Shown: positions 36,147 through 44,109, counted from the stretch's first letter. The stretch is 64,000 bases of DNA from Pseudomonas sp. K2I15 (GCF_002204795.1 NZ_NIXO01000036.1:1-64000); one strand, 5' to 3'. Translations and numbers: made by a program. Notes: generated from the sequence alone by a model not told the origin.

Positions 36147-37505
36147 TTACTGCGCCACGGGCGTGCGCATGGTGACGAACTCTTCCGCCGCCGTAGGGTG
36201 CACGCCGATGGTTTCGTCGAAATGCTGCTTGGTCGCGCCCGCCTTGAGCGCGATCGCCAGGCCCTGCACGATCTCGCCGGCGTCGGGGCCGACCATGTGA
36301 CAACCCAGGACCTTGTCCGTCTCGGCGTCTACCACCAGCTTCATCAGAGTCTTTTCCTGGCACTCGGTCAGGGTCAGCTTCATCGGCCGGAAGCGGCTTT
36401 CGAAAATCTGCACCTTATGGCCGTCTTCACGCGCTTGCTCTTCGCTGAGGCCCACGGTGCCGATGTTCGGCAGGCTGAACACCGCCGTCGGGATCATCGC
36501 GTAGTCCACCGGGCGATATTGCTCAGGCTTGAACAGTCGACGCGCCACAGCCATGCCTTCGGCCAGTGCCACCGGCGTCAGTTGCACGCGACCGATCACA
36601 TCACCAATCGCCAGGATCGACGGTTCGGCGGTCTGATACAGATCGTCCACTTCGACAAAGCCGCGCTTGTCCAACTTGACGCCGGTGTTTTCCAGCCCCA
36701 GGTTATCGAGCATCGGGCGCCGGCCCGTAGCGTAGAAGACGCAATCGGCTTCCAGCACGCGGCCATCCTTCAATGTGGCCTTGAGGCTGCCGTCGGCCTG
36801 CTTGTCGATACGCTCGATGTCGGCGTTGAATTGCAGGTCCAGGCCGCGCTTGGTCAGCTCTTCCTTCAAGTGCGTGCGCACCGAGCCGTCAAAACCGCGC
36901 AGGAACAGGTCGCCGCGATACAGCAGTGACGTCTGTGCGCCCAGGCCATGGAAAATCCCGGCGAACTCGACGGCGATATAACCGCCGCCGACCACCAGCA
37001 CACGCTTGGGCAGCTCTTTGAGGAAGAACGCCTCATTGGAGCCAATGGCGTGCTCGCGGCCCGGGATTTCCGGGATCTGCGGCCAGCCGCCGGTGGCGAC
37101 CAGAATGTGTTTGGCGGTGAAGCGCTCACCGTTGATTTCTACCTGATGCGGGTCCAGCAACCGCGCATGCCCTTCGTGCAGGGTCACGCCGCTGTTGACC
37201 AGCAGGTTGCGGTAGATGCCATTGAGGCGGTTGATCTCGCGATCCTTGTTGGCAATCAGGGTCGCCCAGTCGAAGTTCGCTTCACCCAGGGACCAGCCAA
37301 AACCGCTGGCCTGCTCGAAGTCTTCAGCGAAATGCGCGCCGTACACCAACAGTTTCTTCGGCACACAGCCCACATTCACGCAAGTACCGCCCAGGTAGCG
37401 GCTTTCAGCCACAGCCACTTTGGCGCCAAAACCTGCGGCAAATCGGGCAGCGCGCACACCGCCGGAACCGGCACCAATTACATAAAGGTCAAAATCGTAG
37501 GCCAT
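36147..37505 (-). CDS. gor: Glutathione reductase
   Basis: A 452-residue flavin disulfide reductase. FAD fold GAGSGGVRAAR is at 11-21, the redox disulfide C42/C47 in GGTCVNVGCVPK, and the NADPH fold VVGGGYIAVEFAG near 173-185. The C-terminal interface has VHPTAAEEFVTM with the catalytic His. It keeps glutathione reduced with NADPH, complementing gloA and ahpC/ahpF in this window. It is preceded by galU on the same strand with a terminator between. Confidence 0.96.
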   Translation of the reverse strand: MAYDFDLYVIGAGSGGVRAARFAAGFGAKVAVAESRYLGGTCVNVGCVPKKLLVYGAHFAEDFEQASGFGWSLGEANFDWATLIANKDREINRLNGIYRNLLVNSGVTLHEGHARLLDPHQVEINGERFTAKHILVATGGWPQIPEIPGREHAIGSNEAFFLKELPKRVLVVGGGYIAVEFAGIFHGLGAQTSLLYRGDLFLRGFDGSVRTHLKEELTKRGLDLQFNADIERIDKQADGSLKATLKDGRVLEADCVFYATGRRPMLDNLGLENTGVKLDKRGFVEVDDLYQTAEPSILAIGDVIGRVQLTPVALAEGMAVARRLFKPEQYRPVDYAMIPTAVFSLPNIGTVGLSEEQAREDGHKVQIFESRFRPMKLTLTECQEKTLMKLVVDAETDKVLGCHMVGPDAGEIVQGLAIALKAGATKQHFDETIGVHPTAAEEFVTMRTPVAQ

Positions 37506-37552
37506 TTCACTCTCCTCGGCAGGACAACAGCATACCTGCTTACATGGGGCCG

Positions 37553-37585
37553 AAAAACGAAAAAGCCACCCGAAGGTGGCTTTCC
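37553..37585 (-). terminator. Rho-independent terminator of galU
   Basis: AAAGCCACC-CGAA-GGTGGCTTT hairpin (37562-37583). On the minus strand it is followed by T-rich sequence. It separates galU from gor. Confidence 0.88.
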
Positions 37586-37608
37586 CAGATCAAGCAGGCA
37601 ACCGTGAA

Positions 37609-38448
37609 TCAGTAAGCCTTGCCAGTCTTGTAGAAGTGCTCGTAGCAGAAGTTGGTTGCTTCGATGTAGCCTTCAGCGCCACCGCAGTCAAAACGACGAC
37701 CCTTGAACTTGTAGGCAATCACGCAACCGTCTTTTGCCTGCTTCAACAGGGCGTCGGTGATCTGGATCTCACCACCCTTGCCTGGCTCGGTCTCTTCGAT
37801 CAGCTTGAAGATGTCCGGGGTCAGGATGTAACGGCCGATGATCGCCAGGTTCGACGGAGCATCTTCCGGCGCCGGTTTTTCAACCATGTCGCGCACGCGG
37901 ATCAGGCCATCACCGATATCGTCGCCGGCGATCACGCCGTACTTGTTGGTTTCCTGAGGGTCGACCTCTTGAACCGCAACGATGGTGCAACGGTACTTCT
38001 GGTACAGCTTGACCATCTGGGTCAGGACGCCGTCGCCTTCCAGGTTTACACACAGGTCATCGGCCAGTACCACGGCGAACGGTTCGTCACCGATCAGCGG
38101 GCGACCGGTCAGGATCGCGTGACCCAGGCCTTTCATTTGGGTCTGACGGGTGTAGGAGAACGAGCACTCGTCGAGCAGTTTACGGATGCCAACCAGGTAT
38201 TTTTCCTTGTCGGTGCCCTTGATCTGGTTTTCCAGCTCGTAGCTGATGTCGAAGTGGTCTTCCAGGGCGCGTTTGCCACGGCCGGTCACGATCGAGATTT
38301 CGGTCAGACCGGCATCCAGTGCTTCTTCAACGCCGTACTGGATCAGTGGCTTGTTCACCACCGGCAGCATCTCTTTGGGCATGGCCTTGGTCGCTGGCAG
38401 GAAGCGAGTGCCGTAACCGGCTGCTGGGAACAAGCATTTCTTGATCAT
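37609..38448 (-). CDS. galU: UTP--glucose-1-phosphate uridylyltransferase
   Basis: A 279-residue nucleotidyltransferase. The N-terminal signature KKCLFPAAGYGTRFLPATKAMPKEMLP is split by the usual gap-free G-rich loop. VLADDLCVN near 105-115 holds the metal Asp, and EKPAPEDAPSNLAIIGRY is family-typical. It makes UDP-glucose for exopolysaccharide and LPS synthesis. It is single, with its own terminator; the 307 bases upstream (38449-38755) hold no gene that I can support. Confidence 0.96.
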   Translation of the reverse strand: MIKKCLFPAAGYGTRFLPATKAMPKEMLPVVNKPLIQYGVEEALDAGLTEISIVTGRGKRALEDHFDISYELENQIKGTDKEKYLVGIRKLLDECSFSYTRQTQMKGLGHAILTGRPLIGDEPFAVVLADDLCVNLEGDGVLTQMVKLYQKYRCTIVAVQEVDPQETNKYGVIAGDDIGDGLIRVRDMVEKPAPEDAPSNLAIIGRYILTPDIFKLIEETEPGKGGEIQITDALLKQAKDGCVIAYKFKGRRFDCGGAEGYIEATNFCYEHFYKTGKAY

Positions 38449-38755
38449 ATAAGTCCTTACAAAGGGCTGTGCGTACGAAATTCGGCGCAGTCTAATCAGG
38501 CCGCAGTCACCTTACAATGGGTCCTGCTGGCGTTGCGATGTCAACATAGAGAAAAAATGTCGGCGTAAGTTCCGCCAGCATTCAATCAAGTACCTTCGCC
38601 GCTGTTAAAAATCGTCGGCTTGCGCCCGTCATTCAAAGGGCTGCAACCTTTTTAGCACGCTTTATGGCGATCGGCACTGACCTGCAACAACTTGCGCCGC
38701 CCCGCGCCGTTTGGCGTTATCATTACGCCCTTGAACCAGACAACGGGATTGATAG

Positions 38756-38941
38756 ATGTCAGAACCAAAAGGCGTGAACGGCTACCTGATCACCAAGCGA
38801 GCGGATGGCTGGCATTTGATCAACTTCCACGGCGACAGCGTTGCCGGCGCATTCGCGAGCGAAGCCCAAGCCATCGCTGTGGCCGAAGTGTTTGTGGATG
38901 AAGCGGGTCACGCGTCGAGCAAACGTCCCAAGACCAAGTAA
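38756..38941 (+). CDS. Small conserved protein
   Basis: A 61-residue protein (GYLITKRADGWHLINFHGDS..., AIAVAEVFVDEAG) with a basic tail. It has the look of a small DUF2188-type beta-beta-alpha fold, but no function is known. It has its own terminator just downstream. Confidence 0.8.
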   Translation: MSEPKGVNGYLITKRADGWHLINFHGDSVAGAFASEAQAIAVAEVFVDEAGHASSKRPKTK

Positions 38942-38962
38942 TACGCACAGTAAACGCCAATC

Positions 38963-38988
38963 AAGCCTCGTTTAACGGGGCTTTTTTG
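38963..38988 (+). terminator. Rho-independent terminator
   Basis: AAGCCTCGT-TTA-ACGGGGCTT followed by TTTT (38984-38987), directly after the 61-residue gene. Confidence 0.88.
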
Positions 38989-39087
38989 TGTTTGTCTGTA
39001 CCTTGATGGCGGTTCGCTATAATCTCGCCTGAAACGCCCCACGACAGTGTCAGCGCTTCCCTTCAACACCCTAATGACGACTCCTAC

Positions 39088-39372
39088 ATGAACAAGATTC
39101 TGGCACTGATTGCGGTACTGGCGCTTATGGGTGGCTGCACCACCACCTCCGACACCGTCCTGAAAAACGGCGAACAAGGGCTGGCCATCGATTGCTCGGG
39201 CGAGGCGAACTCCTGGGCCAGTTGCTACGAAAAGGCTGATGCGTCCTGCGCAGGCACCGGTTACCGGATTGTCGGCACCGAAGGCACGCCGGCCCTGAAA
39301 GAAAGCGACAAGACCCTGGGCAAGGATGTCGGCAACTACAAGACCCGCAGCGTGACCGTAGTCTGCAAATAA
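39088..39372 (+). CDS. Small lipoprotein
   Basis: A 94-residue protein with a lipoprotein signal (LALIAVLALMGGC, lipid-modified C17). The mature part contains four further Cys (IDCSGE, ASCYEK, ASCAGT, VVCK), which may form two disulfides. Function unknown. It abuts the convergent 76-residue gene with no gap. Confidence 0.82.
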   Translation: MNKILALIAVLALMGGCTTTSDTVLKNGEQGLAIDCSGEANSWASCYEKADASCAGTGYRIVGTEGTPALKESDKTLGKDVGNYKTRSVTVVCK

Positions 39373-39603
39373 TTACATGTGAATTTCTGCGAATTTGATG
39401 CCCAGGCCGCGAATGGTCTCGATCAAGTCGTCCAGGCGAGAGAAGGATTCGACTTCATCCTGGTCATCCACCAGGAAATAGCTGCGACCGCCGCTCTTCT
39501 TGAAGAACACGATCCACTCGCCCGTATCTGCAGGATTTTGAATCACATGGGTCGCAGAAATATGCCCCCCCGCATGCTGCTCTCTGATTTGCTCACGCTT
39601 CAT
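39373..39603 (-). CDS. Small conserved hypothetical protein
   Basis: A 76-residue soluble protein: GEWIVFFKKSGGRSYFLVDD and SRLDDLIETIRGLGIKFAEIH look like a compact beta-beta-alpha fold typical of conserved pseudomonad small proteins. No function is known. The mirror-image open frame on the plus strand has no comparable features. Confidence 0.75.
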   Translation of the reverse strand: MKREQIREQHAGGHISATHVIQNPADTGEWIVFFKKSGGRSYFLVDDQDEVESFSRLDDLIETIRGLGIKFAEIHM

Positions 39604-39623
39604 GACTGAGTTTCCGAAATAAC

Positions 39624-39650
39624 AATGCCGCTATTAAGCGGCATTTTTTG
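39624..39650 (+). terminator. Rho-independent terminator, plus-strand oriented
   Basis: AATGCCGC-TATTAA-GCGGCATT followed by TTTTTG on the plus strand only. It lies beyond the 76-residue gene's start, so it would end transcripts from the lipoprotein gene that run antisense through that gene. Confidence 0.8.
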
Positions 39651-39691
39651 TGGGTTATCGCCAATTTTTCGAAGGTGGGTGGCTTACAGGC

Positions 39692-40042
39692 TCAGCCGGA
39701 GATGCAAGCCTCGCCAGCGGCCTTCACGTCGCCTGGGCGAATAGGCACATTGGACATGCTCTCGTAGAGCTTGATGCTGCTACCGCTGGAGCGTTCTTCA
39801 ATTTCGAAAATGGCAGACGGATCAGCAGAAAATTTCTGCGGCACGATCACTTGAACACCATCCTTATGAGGCTCGATCTGCGACGGCCGGCGGGTTTTGG
39901 ACAGTTTCTGAACCACACACGCCGCGTATTCCTGCGGCTTTTTGCCAGAGATCACTGCCAACGTCGGTGGGGTCTGCTTGATATCCGCCACCGAAGCACA
40001 TCCACCCAACGCCAAGGCCAGAACCAACACACTCCACTTCAT
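39692..40042 (-). CDS. Small lipoprotein
   Basis: A 116-residue protein. The lipoprotein signal SVLVLALALGGC has the modified Cys at 15. The mature domain (LAVISGKKPQEYAACVVQKL..., GVQVIVPQKFSADPSAIFEI) is small and of unknown function. It is monocistronic. Confidence 0.82.
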   Translation of the reverse strand: MKWSVLVLALALGGCASVADIKQTPPTLAVISGKKPQEYAACVVQKLSKTRRPSQIEPHKDGVQVIVPQKFSADPSAIFEIEERSSGSSIKLYESMSNVPIRPGDVKAAGEACISG

Positions 40043-40253
40043 AAAAAACCTCCGATAAAGACCCTACGACAGCGGGGAAGGTATTTTTCTCCCGCCCACG
40101 TTGGATTTATCCCTGATAACTCGGTAAATAACTGTTTTAAATTGTCGAAGTCGTCGACGACGGTCCGATAATAAACGTGCTGGGGCTGATAAACTCCATC
40201 TTAACCTACGTATCGTTCTGATTTTTCAGAAAAAGCCCTTCTGGAGACACCCA

Positions 40254-40556
40254 ATGAAATTCATCCACCAGCGCGAACACCTTAATGAAGGAGACATTGT
40301 CGTCATTGAATGCTCGCAAACCTGCAACATCCGCCTGATGAGCGACGCGAACTTTCGCAGCTTCAAGAACGGTGGCCGTCATACCTACCACGGCGGCGCG
40401 TTTGACAAGTTCCCGGCAAAAATCACCGCACCAAGCACCGGCTTCTGGAACATTACCCTGGACGTCGTGACCCGCCGCGCCATCAGCGTGACCAAAAAAC
40501 CGACCTTGTCCCACAAGATCCGTATCGTACGCCGCACCAATTCGAAACTGAGCTGA
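40254..40556 (+). CDS. DUF1883 domain protein
   Basis: A 100-residue protein: MKFIHQREHLNEGDIVVIEC, NIRLMSDANFRSFKNGG, and FDKFPAKITAPSTGFWNITLD match the DUF1883 fold, which elsewhere can be fused to TIR domains. The basic C-terminus is KPTLSHKIRIVRRTNSK. TCTGGAG precedes the ATG. A 54-residue gene follows after 11 bases. Confidence 0.88.
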   Translation: MKFIHQREHLNEGDIVVIECSQTCNIRLMSDANFRSFKNGGRHTYHGGAFDKFPAKITAPSTGFWNITLDVVTRRAISVTKKPTLSHKIRIVRRTNSKLS

Positions 40557-40567
40557 CAGGAATCCCC

Positions 40568-40732
40568 GTGACTACCACTAAATATGTGATCAAGTACAAA
40601 CTCAACGGTGAACGCCGCTTCGAATTCGCCCAACTGCAGGCAGGCAGCATCGAGGAGGCCAAGGAAGCCCTGGCAAAAATCCACGATGCCAGCGACGCAA
40701 TCACCGACATCAATGTGAGCAAGGCCCTGTAA
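40568..40732 (+). CDS. 54-residue small protein with GTG start
   Basis: A GTG at 40568 preceded by CAGGA opens a 54-codon frame: TTTKYVIKYKLNGERRFEF, LQAGSIEEAKEALAKIHDAS, ITDINVSKAL, ending TAA at 40730. Composition is balanced and an amphipathic helix is evident, so it looks translated. It lies 11 bases after the DUF1883 gene and is probably co-transcribed. Function unknown. Confidence 0.7.
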   Translation: MTTTKYVIKYKLNGERRFEFAQLQAGSIEEAKEALAKIHDASDAITDINVSKAL

Positions 40733-40754
40733 TTCGAGCGCAAGCATCGGAGTG
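40731..40754 (+). promoter_or_regulatory. Ada-box-like element upstream of the 2OG oxygenase-alkB operon
   Basis: AATTCGAGCGCAAG continued by CATCGGAGTG. It fits the E. coli Ada operator AAT-N6-GCAA, and the same 24-base element with few changes occurs at 42201 upstream of ada. Nineteen bases after each copy stand CTAGACTGGCA and CTAACCTGGCA respectively, probably covering the -10 region. It overlaps the end of the 54-residue gene. Confidence 0.7.
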
Positions 40755-40814
40755 TCACGACGCTGACGACTTTCTAGACTGGCAGCCTTTACTCGCTGCC
40801 ACAGGAACTCGTCG

Positions 40815-41531
40815 ATGCCTCCTACGCCCCTGCAAGAACGCCTGGCCCAGCTGGACTGGGCCGCGATCGAGCGAGACCTCGATCAACAGGGCAATGCGCT
40901 GATTCCGGGCCTGCTGGACCACTGTGAATGCGTAGAGCTCAGCGGCCATTACCCCCGACACGAACTGTTTCGCTCCCACGTACTGATGGCCAGGCACGGC
41001 TTCGGCCGGGGCGAGTACAAGTACTTCCGCTATCCGCTGCCTTCGCGGATCAGCGACCTGCGTGAACAGCTGTATGGGTACCTGGCCCCCCAGGCCAATC
41101 GCTGGAACGAACAGATGAACTTGCCGATCACCTACCCGGCACACCATGCCGACTTCATTGCCCGTTGCCACGCTGCGGGGCAGCAACGCCCTACCCCGTT
41201 ATTGCTGCAATACGGCCTAGGTGACTACAACTGCCTGCACCAGGATCTGTATGGGGAACATGTGTTTCCCTTACAAGTTGCCATCCTGTTGTCGCAACCG
41301 GGAGAAGACTTCCGTGGCGGCGAGTTGGTGCTGACCGAACAGCGGCCACGCATGCAGTCCCGGGCCCAGGTCGTGCCGCTGAACAAGGGCGACGCTGTGA
41401 TCTTCGCGGTCAATCAGCGGCCGATGCCCAGCGCGAGGGGCTTTCATCGGGTGACCTTGCGTCATGGGGTCAGTGTTCTGCAAAGTGGTACGCGGCATAC
41501 TTTGGGAGTGATTTTTCACGATGCGCAGTAA
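40815..41531 (+). CDS. 2-Oxoglutarate/Fe(II)-dependent oxygenase (prolyl hydroxylase-like)
   Basis: A 238-residue protein with the Fe(II) ligands H142 and D144 (LHQDLYGEHVFP), a distal His at 211 or 217, and R227 as the likely 2-oxoglutarate contact (SGTRHTLGVIFHD). FRGGELVLTEQRPR is typical of the prolyl-4-hydroxylase-like branch. alkB overlaps its last 11 bases, and an Ada-box-like element stands upstream, so it belongs to the alkylation response. Its own substrate is unknown. Confidence 0.88.
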   Translation: MPPTPLQERLAQLDWAAIERDLDQQGNALIPGLLDHCECVELSGHYPRHELFRSHVLMARHGFGRGEYKYFRYPLPSRISDLREQLYGYLAPQANRWNEQMNLPITYPAHHADFIARCHAAGQQRPTPLLLQYGLGDYNCLHQDLYGEHVFPLQVAILLSQPGEDFRGGELVLTEQRPRMQSRAQVVPLNKGDAVIFAVNQRPMPSARGFHRVTLRHGVSVLQSGTRHTLGVIFHDAQ

Positions 41532-42201
41532 GATCGATCCCGGCCCCACCGCCGATCTGTTCGCCGACGAGGCCTTGCAGCAACCCCCGGGGCGCGAGCA
41601 AATCGGTGAACAGTCCTACGTGCTCAAGGGCTATGCCATGCCCTGGGTTGAGCGTTTGCTGCCGGAACTGCGGAGCGTATTGGCTCAATCGCCGTTCCGG
41701 CAAATGGTCACGCCGGGCGGCTTCACCATGTCGGCAGCGTTGAGCAGTTGCGGAGAGTTAGGCTGGACAACCGACCCCACAGGCTATCGCTACTCTGCGA
41801 TTGACCCCAACAACCAACAACCCTGGCCATCGCTGCCCGAGGCACTACGCCAATTAGCGGTCATGGCGGCCGCAGAGGCGGGTTTCGATGATTTCGAGCC
41901 GGATGCCTGCCTGATCAACCGCTATGTGCCAGGCGCCAAAATGTCCCTGCATCAAGACAAGAACGAGCGCCGCTACGCAGCCCCGGTGGTCTCTTTGTCC
42001 TTGGGCTTGCCGGCGATCTTCCTGTTCGGCGGCCATGAGCGCAGTGACAAGACGCAAAAAATCTCGCTGTTCCATGGCGATGTGGTGGTGTGGGGCGGCG
42101 TGGATCGCCTGCGTTTTCACGGCGTGATGCCGATCAAGCCAGGCACGCATCCAGTGATGGGCCCGCAGCGTATCAACCTGACGTTTCGAACCGCCGGATG
42201 A
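41521..42201 (+). CDS. alkB: Alkylated DNA repair dioxygenase AlkB
   Basis: A 226-residue AlkB. Substrate and iron elements are in E. coli-like order: WTTDPTGYRYS at 82-92, NRYVPGAKMSLHQDKNE with H144 and D146, H200 (RLRFHG), and the 2-oxoglutarate arginines R217 and R223 (QRINLTFR). It removes 1-methyladenine and 3-methylcytosine lesions oxidatively. The ATG lies inside the end of the preceding oxygenase gene, so translation is coupled; ada follows 76 bases later. Confidence 0.96.
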   Translation: MRSKIDPGPTADLFADEALQQPPGREQIGEQSYVLKGYAMPWVERLLPELRSVLAQSPFRQMVTPGGFTMSAALSSCGELGWTTDPTGYRYSAIDPNNQQPWPSLPEALRQLAVMAAAEAGFDDFEPDACLINRYVPGAKMSLHQDKNERRYAAPVVSLSLGLPAIFLFGGHERSDKTQKISLFHGDVVVWGGVDRLRFHGVMPIKPGTHPVMGPQRINLTFRTAG

Positions 42202-42224
42202 ATTTGACCGCAAGCATCGGAGTG
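42201..42224 (+). promoter_or_regulatory. Ada-box-like element upstream of ada
   Basis: AATTTGACCGCAAG continued by CATCGGAGTG: AAT-N6-GCAA, nearly identical to 40731-40754. It begins at the last base of the alkB stop codon and lies 53 bases upstream of the ada ATG. Confidence 0.7.
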
Positions 42225-42277
42225 ATGCGAATGCCTCATGGGACTAACCTGGCATTCTTCAACCAGGAGCCACCACC

Positions 42278-43342
42278 ATGACCGCGCGCCACGCCACCGA
42301 ACAAGACCCCCGCTGGGCCGCCATCGTCGCCCGCGACGCCAAGGCCGACTTGACCTTTGTCTACGGCGTGAAAACCACTGGCGTGTACTGCCGCCCCAGC
42401 AGTTCCGCGCGGCGGCCGCTCCCGCAGAACGTCGAATTCTTCGACACCCCGCAACAGGCCGAAGCCGCAGGCTATCGGCCCAACAAACGCTATTCGGGGG
42501 ACCAGACCCAGGTGGCGGCGCGCCATGCACAACTGGTAGCAGCCGCCTGCCGGCACATCGAGCAGGCCGAAGCCCTGCCGCCGCTTGAGGCCCTGGCCGC
42601 CCTCGCAGGCTTGAGCCCGTTCCATTTTCATCGGGTATTCAAGGCGGTGACCGGCCTTACGCCCAAGCGCTACGCCAGTGCCCATCGCTCGCGCAAGGTA
42701 CGCGACGGGCTCAAGGACCAGCACTCGGTAACCGATGCGCTGTACGACGCCGGCTTTAATTCCAACAGCCGCTTTTATGAGGCCGCCGACCAATTGCTCG
42801 GCATGAAGCCTGGCGATTACAAAGCCGGCGGCACCAACACCGATATTCGTTTTGCCGTCGGCCAATGCTCGTTGGGGGCAATTCTGGTGGCGCAGAGTAA
42901 TCGCGGTGTGTGCGCGATTTTGCTGGGGGATGACCCGGACAAACTGGTGCGTGACCTGCAGGACCAGTTTCCCCGCGCCAATCTGCTGGGCGCCGATCAC
43001 GACTTCGAACAATTGATCGCCCAGGTGGTGGGCTTTATCGAGGCGCCGGCCCTGGGCCTGGACTTGCCCCTGGATTTGCGTGGCACCGCGTTTCAGGAAC
43101 GGGTTTGGCAGGCCTTGCGGGAAATCCCGGTGGGTTGCACCGCCAGCTACGCCGAGATTGCCCAACGTATAGGTGCCCCGACCGCCTACCGCGCGGTGGC
43201 CCAGGCGTGTGGCGCCAACAGCCTGGCCGTGGCGATTCCTTGCCATCGGGTAGTGCGCAGCGACGGCAACCTGTCGGGCTATCGCTGGGGCGTTGAGCGC
43301 AAACGGCAATTGCTGGAGCGCGAAAGCCCGGCAGAACCCTGA
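42278..43342 (+). CDS. ada: Ada methyltransferase/regulator with degenerate zinc site
   Basis: A 354-residue protein in the usual order: N-terminal methylphosphotriester domain, AraC-type HTH near 90-180 (LAGLSPFHFHRVFKAVTGLTPKRY is split by the turn), then O6-methylguanine methyltransferase with the acceptor Cys in AIPCHRVV (about 322). Numbering aligns with E. coli Ada. C38 (GVYCRPS) is kept, but the other zinc cysteines are changed: position 42 is Ser, 69 is Asn (YRPNK) and 72 is Tyr. The methyl acceptor of the N-domain therefore lacks its zinc partners. The C-domain looks fully active. Inducible regulation by self-methylation is doubtful. Confidence 0.93.
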   Translation: MTARHATEQDPRWAAIVARDAKADLTFVYGVKTTGVYCRPSSSARRPLPQNVEFFDTPQQAEAAGYRPNKRYSGDQTQVAARHAQLVAAACRHIEQAEALPPLEALAALAGLSPFHFHRVFKAVTGLTPKRYASAHRSRKVRDGLKDQHSVTDALYDAGFNSNSRFYEAADQLLGMKPGDYKAGGTNTDIRFAVGQCSLGAILVAQSNRGVCAILLGDDPDKLVRDLQDQFPRANLLGADHDFEQLIAQVVGFIEAPALGLDLPLDLRGTAFQERVWQALREIPVGCTASYAEIAQRIGAPTAYRAVAQACGANSLAVAIPCHRVVRSDGNLSGYRWGVERKRQLLERESPAEP

Positions 43343-43348
43343 AGACGG

Positions 43349-43933
43349 TTACAGGAGTTTGCGTTTGCGAAACTCGGCTACCTTATGCCGATTGCCACAC
43401 AGCGCCATGCTGCACCAGCGGCGCTTGTGCCCTTTGGTACGGTCGTAAAACCACAGTACGCATTCGGGATGTTCGCAGGTGCGGATCAGTCCGAAATCCC
43501 CTTCCACCAGCAACATTGCAGCCGCTTCGGCAATCGGCGACAGGAACTGCTCAGCGGTTTGCTGTTTGCGCTGGCGCTCCAGGCGCAACTCGCCAGGCGC
43601 CGGCCAAGCCAGTTGAGGGTGGCTGACCGCCTTGCGCAAGAACGCATTCAGCGCGGCAGGATCGCCCTGCTGGCCGGCCTTGCGCTGTTCCAGCAATAGC
43701 CGGATGACTTCGCGCAATCCTCGCGCCGCGCCCAGCAATGCGCCCTTCTCGAATACCGGCACCGCGCCCTCATCGCACCAGCCCAGCCGCACCAGCCAGC
43801 GCTCGACATCGCTATCGCTCTGCCAGAACTCAAATGGCACGCCGTCGACATTGGCCCGGGTGTTGAGCATGTCCAACACCGGATGGTCGGCCAGAACGTA
43901 GGGCTCCAGCGGAGATGGTGTGATGGCTGTCAT
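43349..43933 (-). CDS. CGNR zinc-finger/ABATE-domain regulator
   Basis: A 194-residue protein. The N-terminal ABATE domain is stress-type (VLADHPVLDMLNTRANVDG). The C-terminal CGNR zinc finger spans about 150-190 with CEHPECVLWFYDRTKGHKRR cut before WCSMALCGNRHK, so all four zinc cysteines and the CGNR motif are present. Such proteins act as transcription factors. It is divergent from an alpha/beta hydrolase, with repeated inverted motifs in the 176-base gap that it probably binds. Confidence 0.9.
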   Translation of the reverse strand: MTAITPSPLEPYVLADHPVLDMLNTRANVDGVPFEFWQSDSDVERWLVRLGWCDEGAVPVFEKGALLGAARGLREVIRLLLEQRKAGQQGDPAALNAFLRKAVSHPQLAWPAPGELRLERQRKQQTAEQFLSPIAEAAAMLLVEGDFGLIRTCEHPECVLWFYDRTKGHKRRWCSMALCGNRHKVAEFRKRKLL

Positions 43934-43986
43934 GGCGGATCCTCTTCAAGTCCGCGCCATCGTAACCGCTGATAGCGCTTTTGGAT

Positions 43987-44094
43987 AGTTACAAAATCCA
44001 TAAAAAAGTAACCCATTAAATTGATTTGACAGGTTACTTATTCAAGCGCAGCCTTCGAAACCAGTAACCCAACAAATCAATTTATCAAGTTACG
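43987..44094. promoter_or_regulatory. Repeated GTAAC/GTTAC inverted motifs between CGNR regulator and hydrolase
   Basis: Two ~32-base imperfect palindromes: AGTAACCCATT...CAGGTTACT (44007-44038) and AGTAACCCAAC...TCAAGTTAC (44063-44093), both with an AATTGATTT/AATCAATTT core. An extra AGTTAC lies at 43987-43992. The second copy ends about 16 bases before the hydrolase ATG. They are likely operators for the divergent pair; the binding protein is inferred to be the CGNR regulator. Confidence 0.6.
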
Positions 44095-44109
44095 CAGAGG
44101 ACTCCGATC

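Noticed and set aside
39379..39609. 76-codon plus-strand frame opposite the 76-residue minus-strand gene
   Set aside because: It mirrors the minus-strand gene. The minus-strand product has a credible beta-beta-alpha pattern, and the plus frame shows no such signs.
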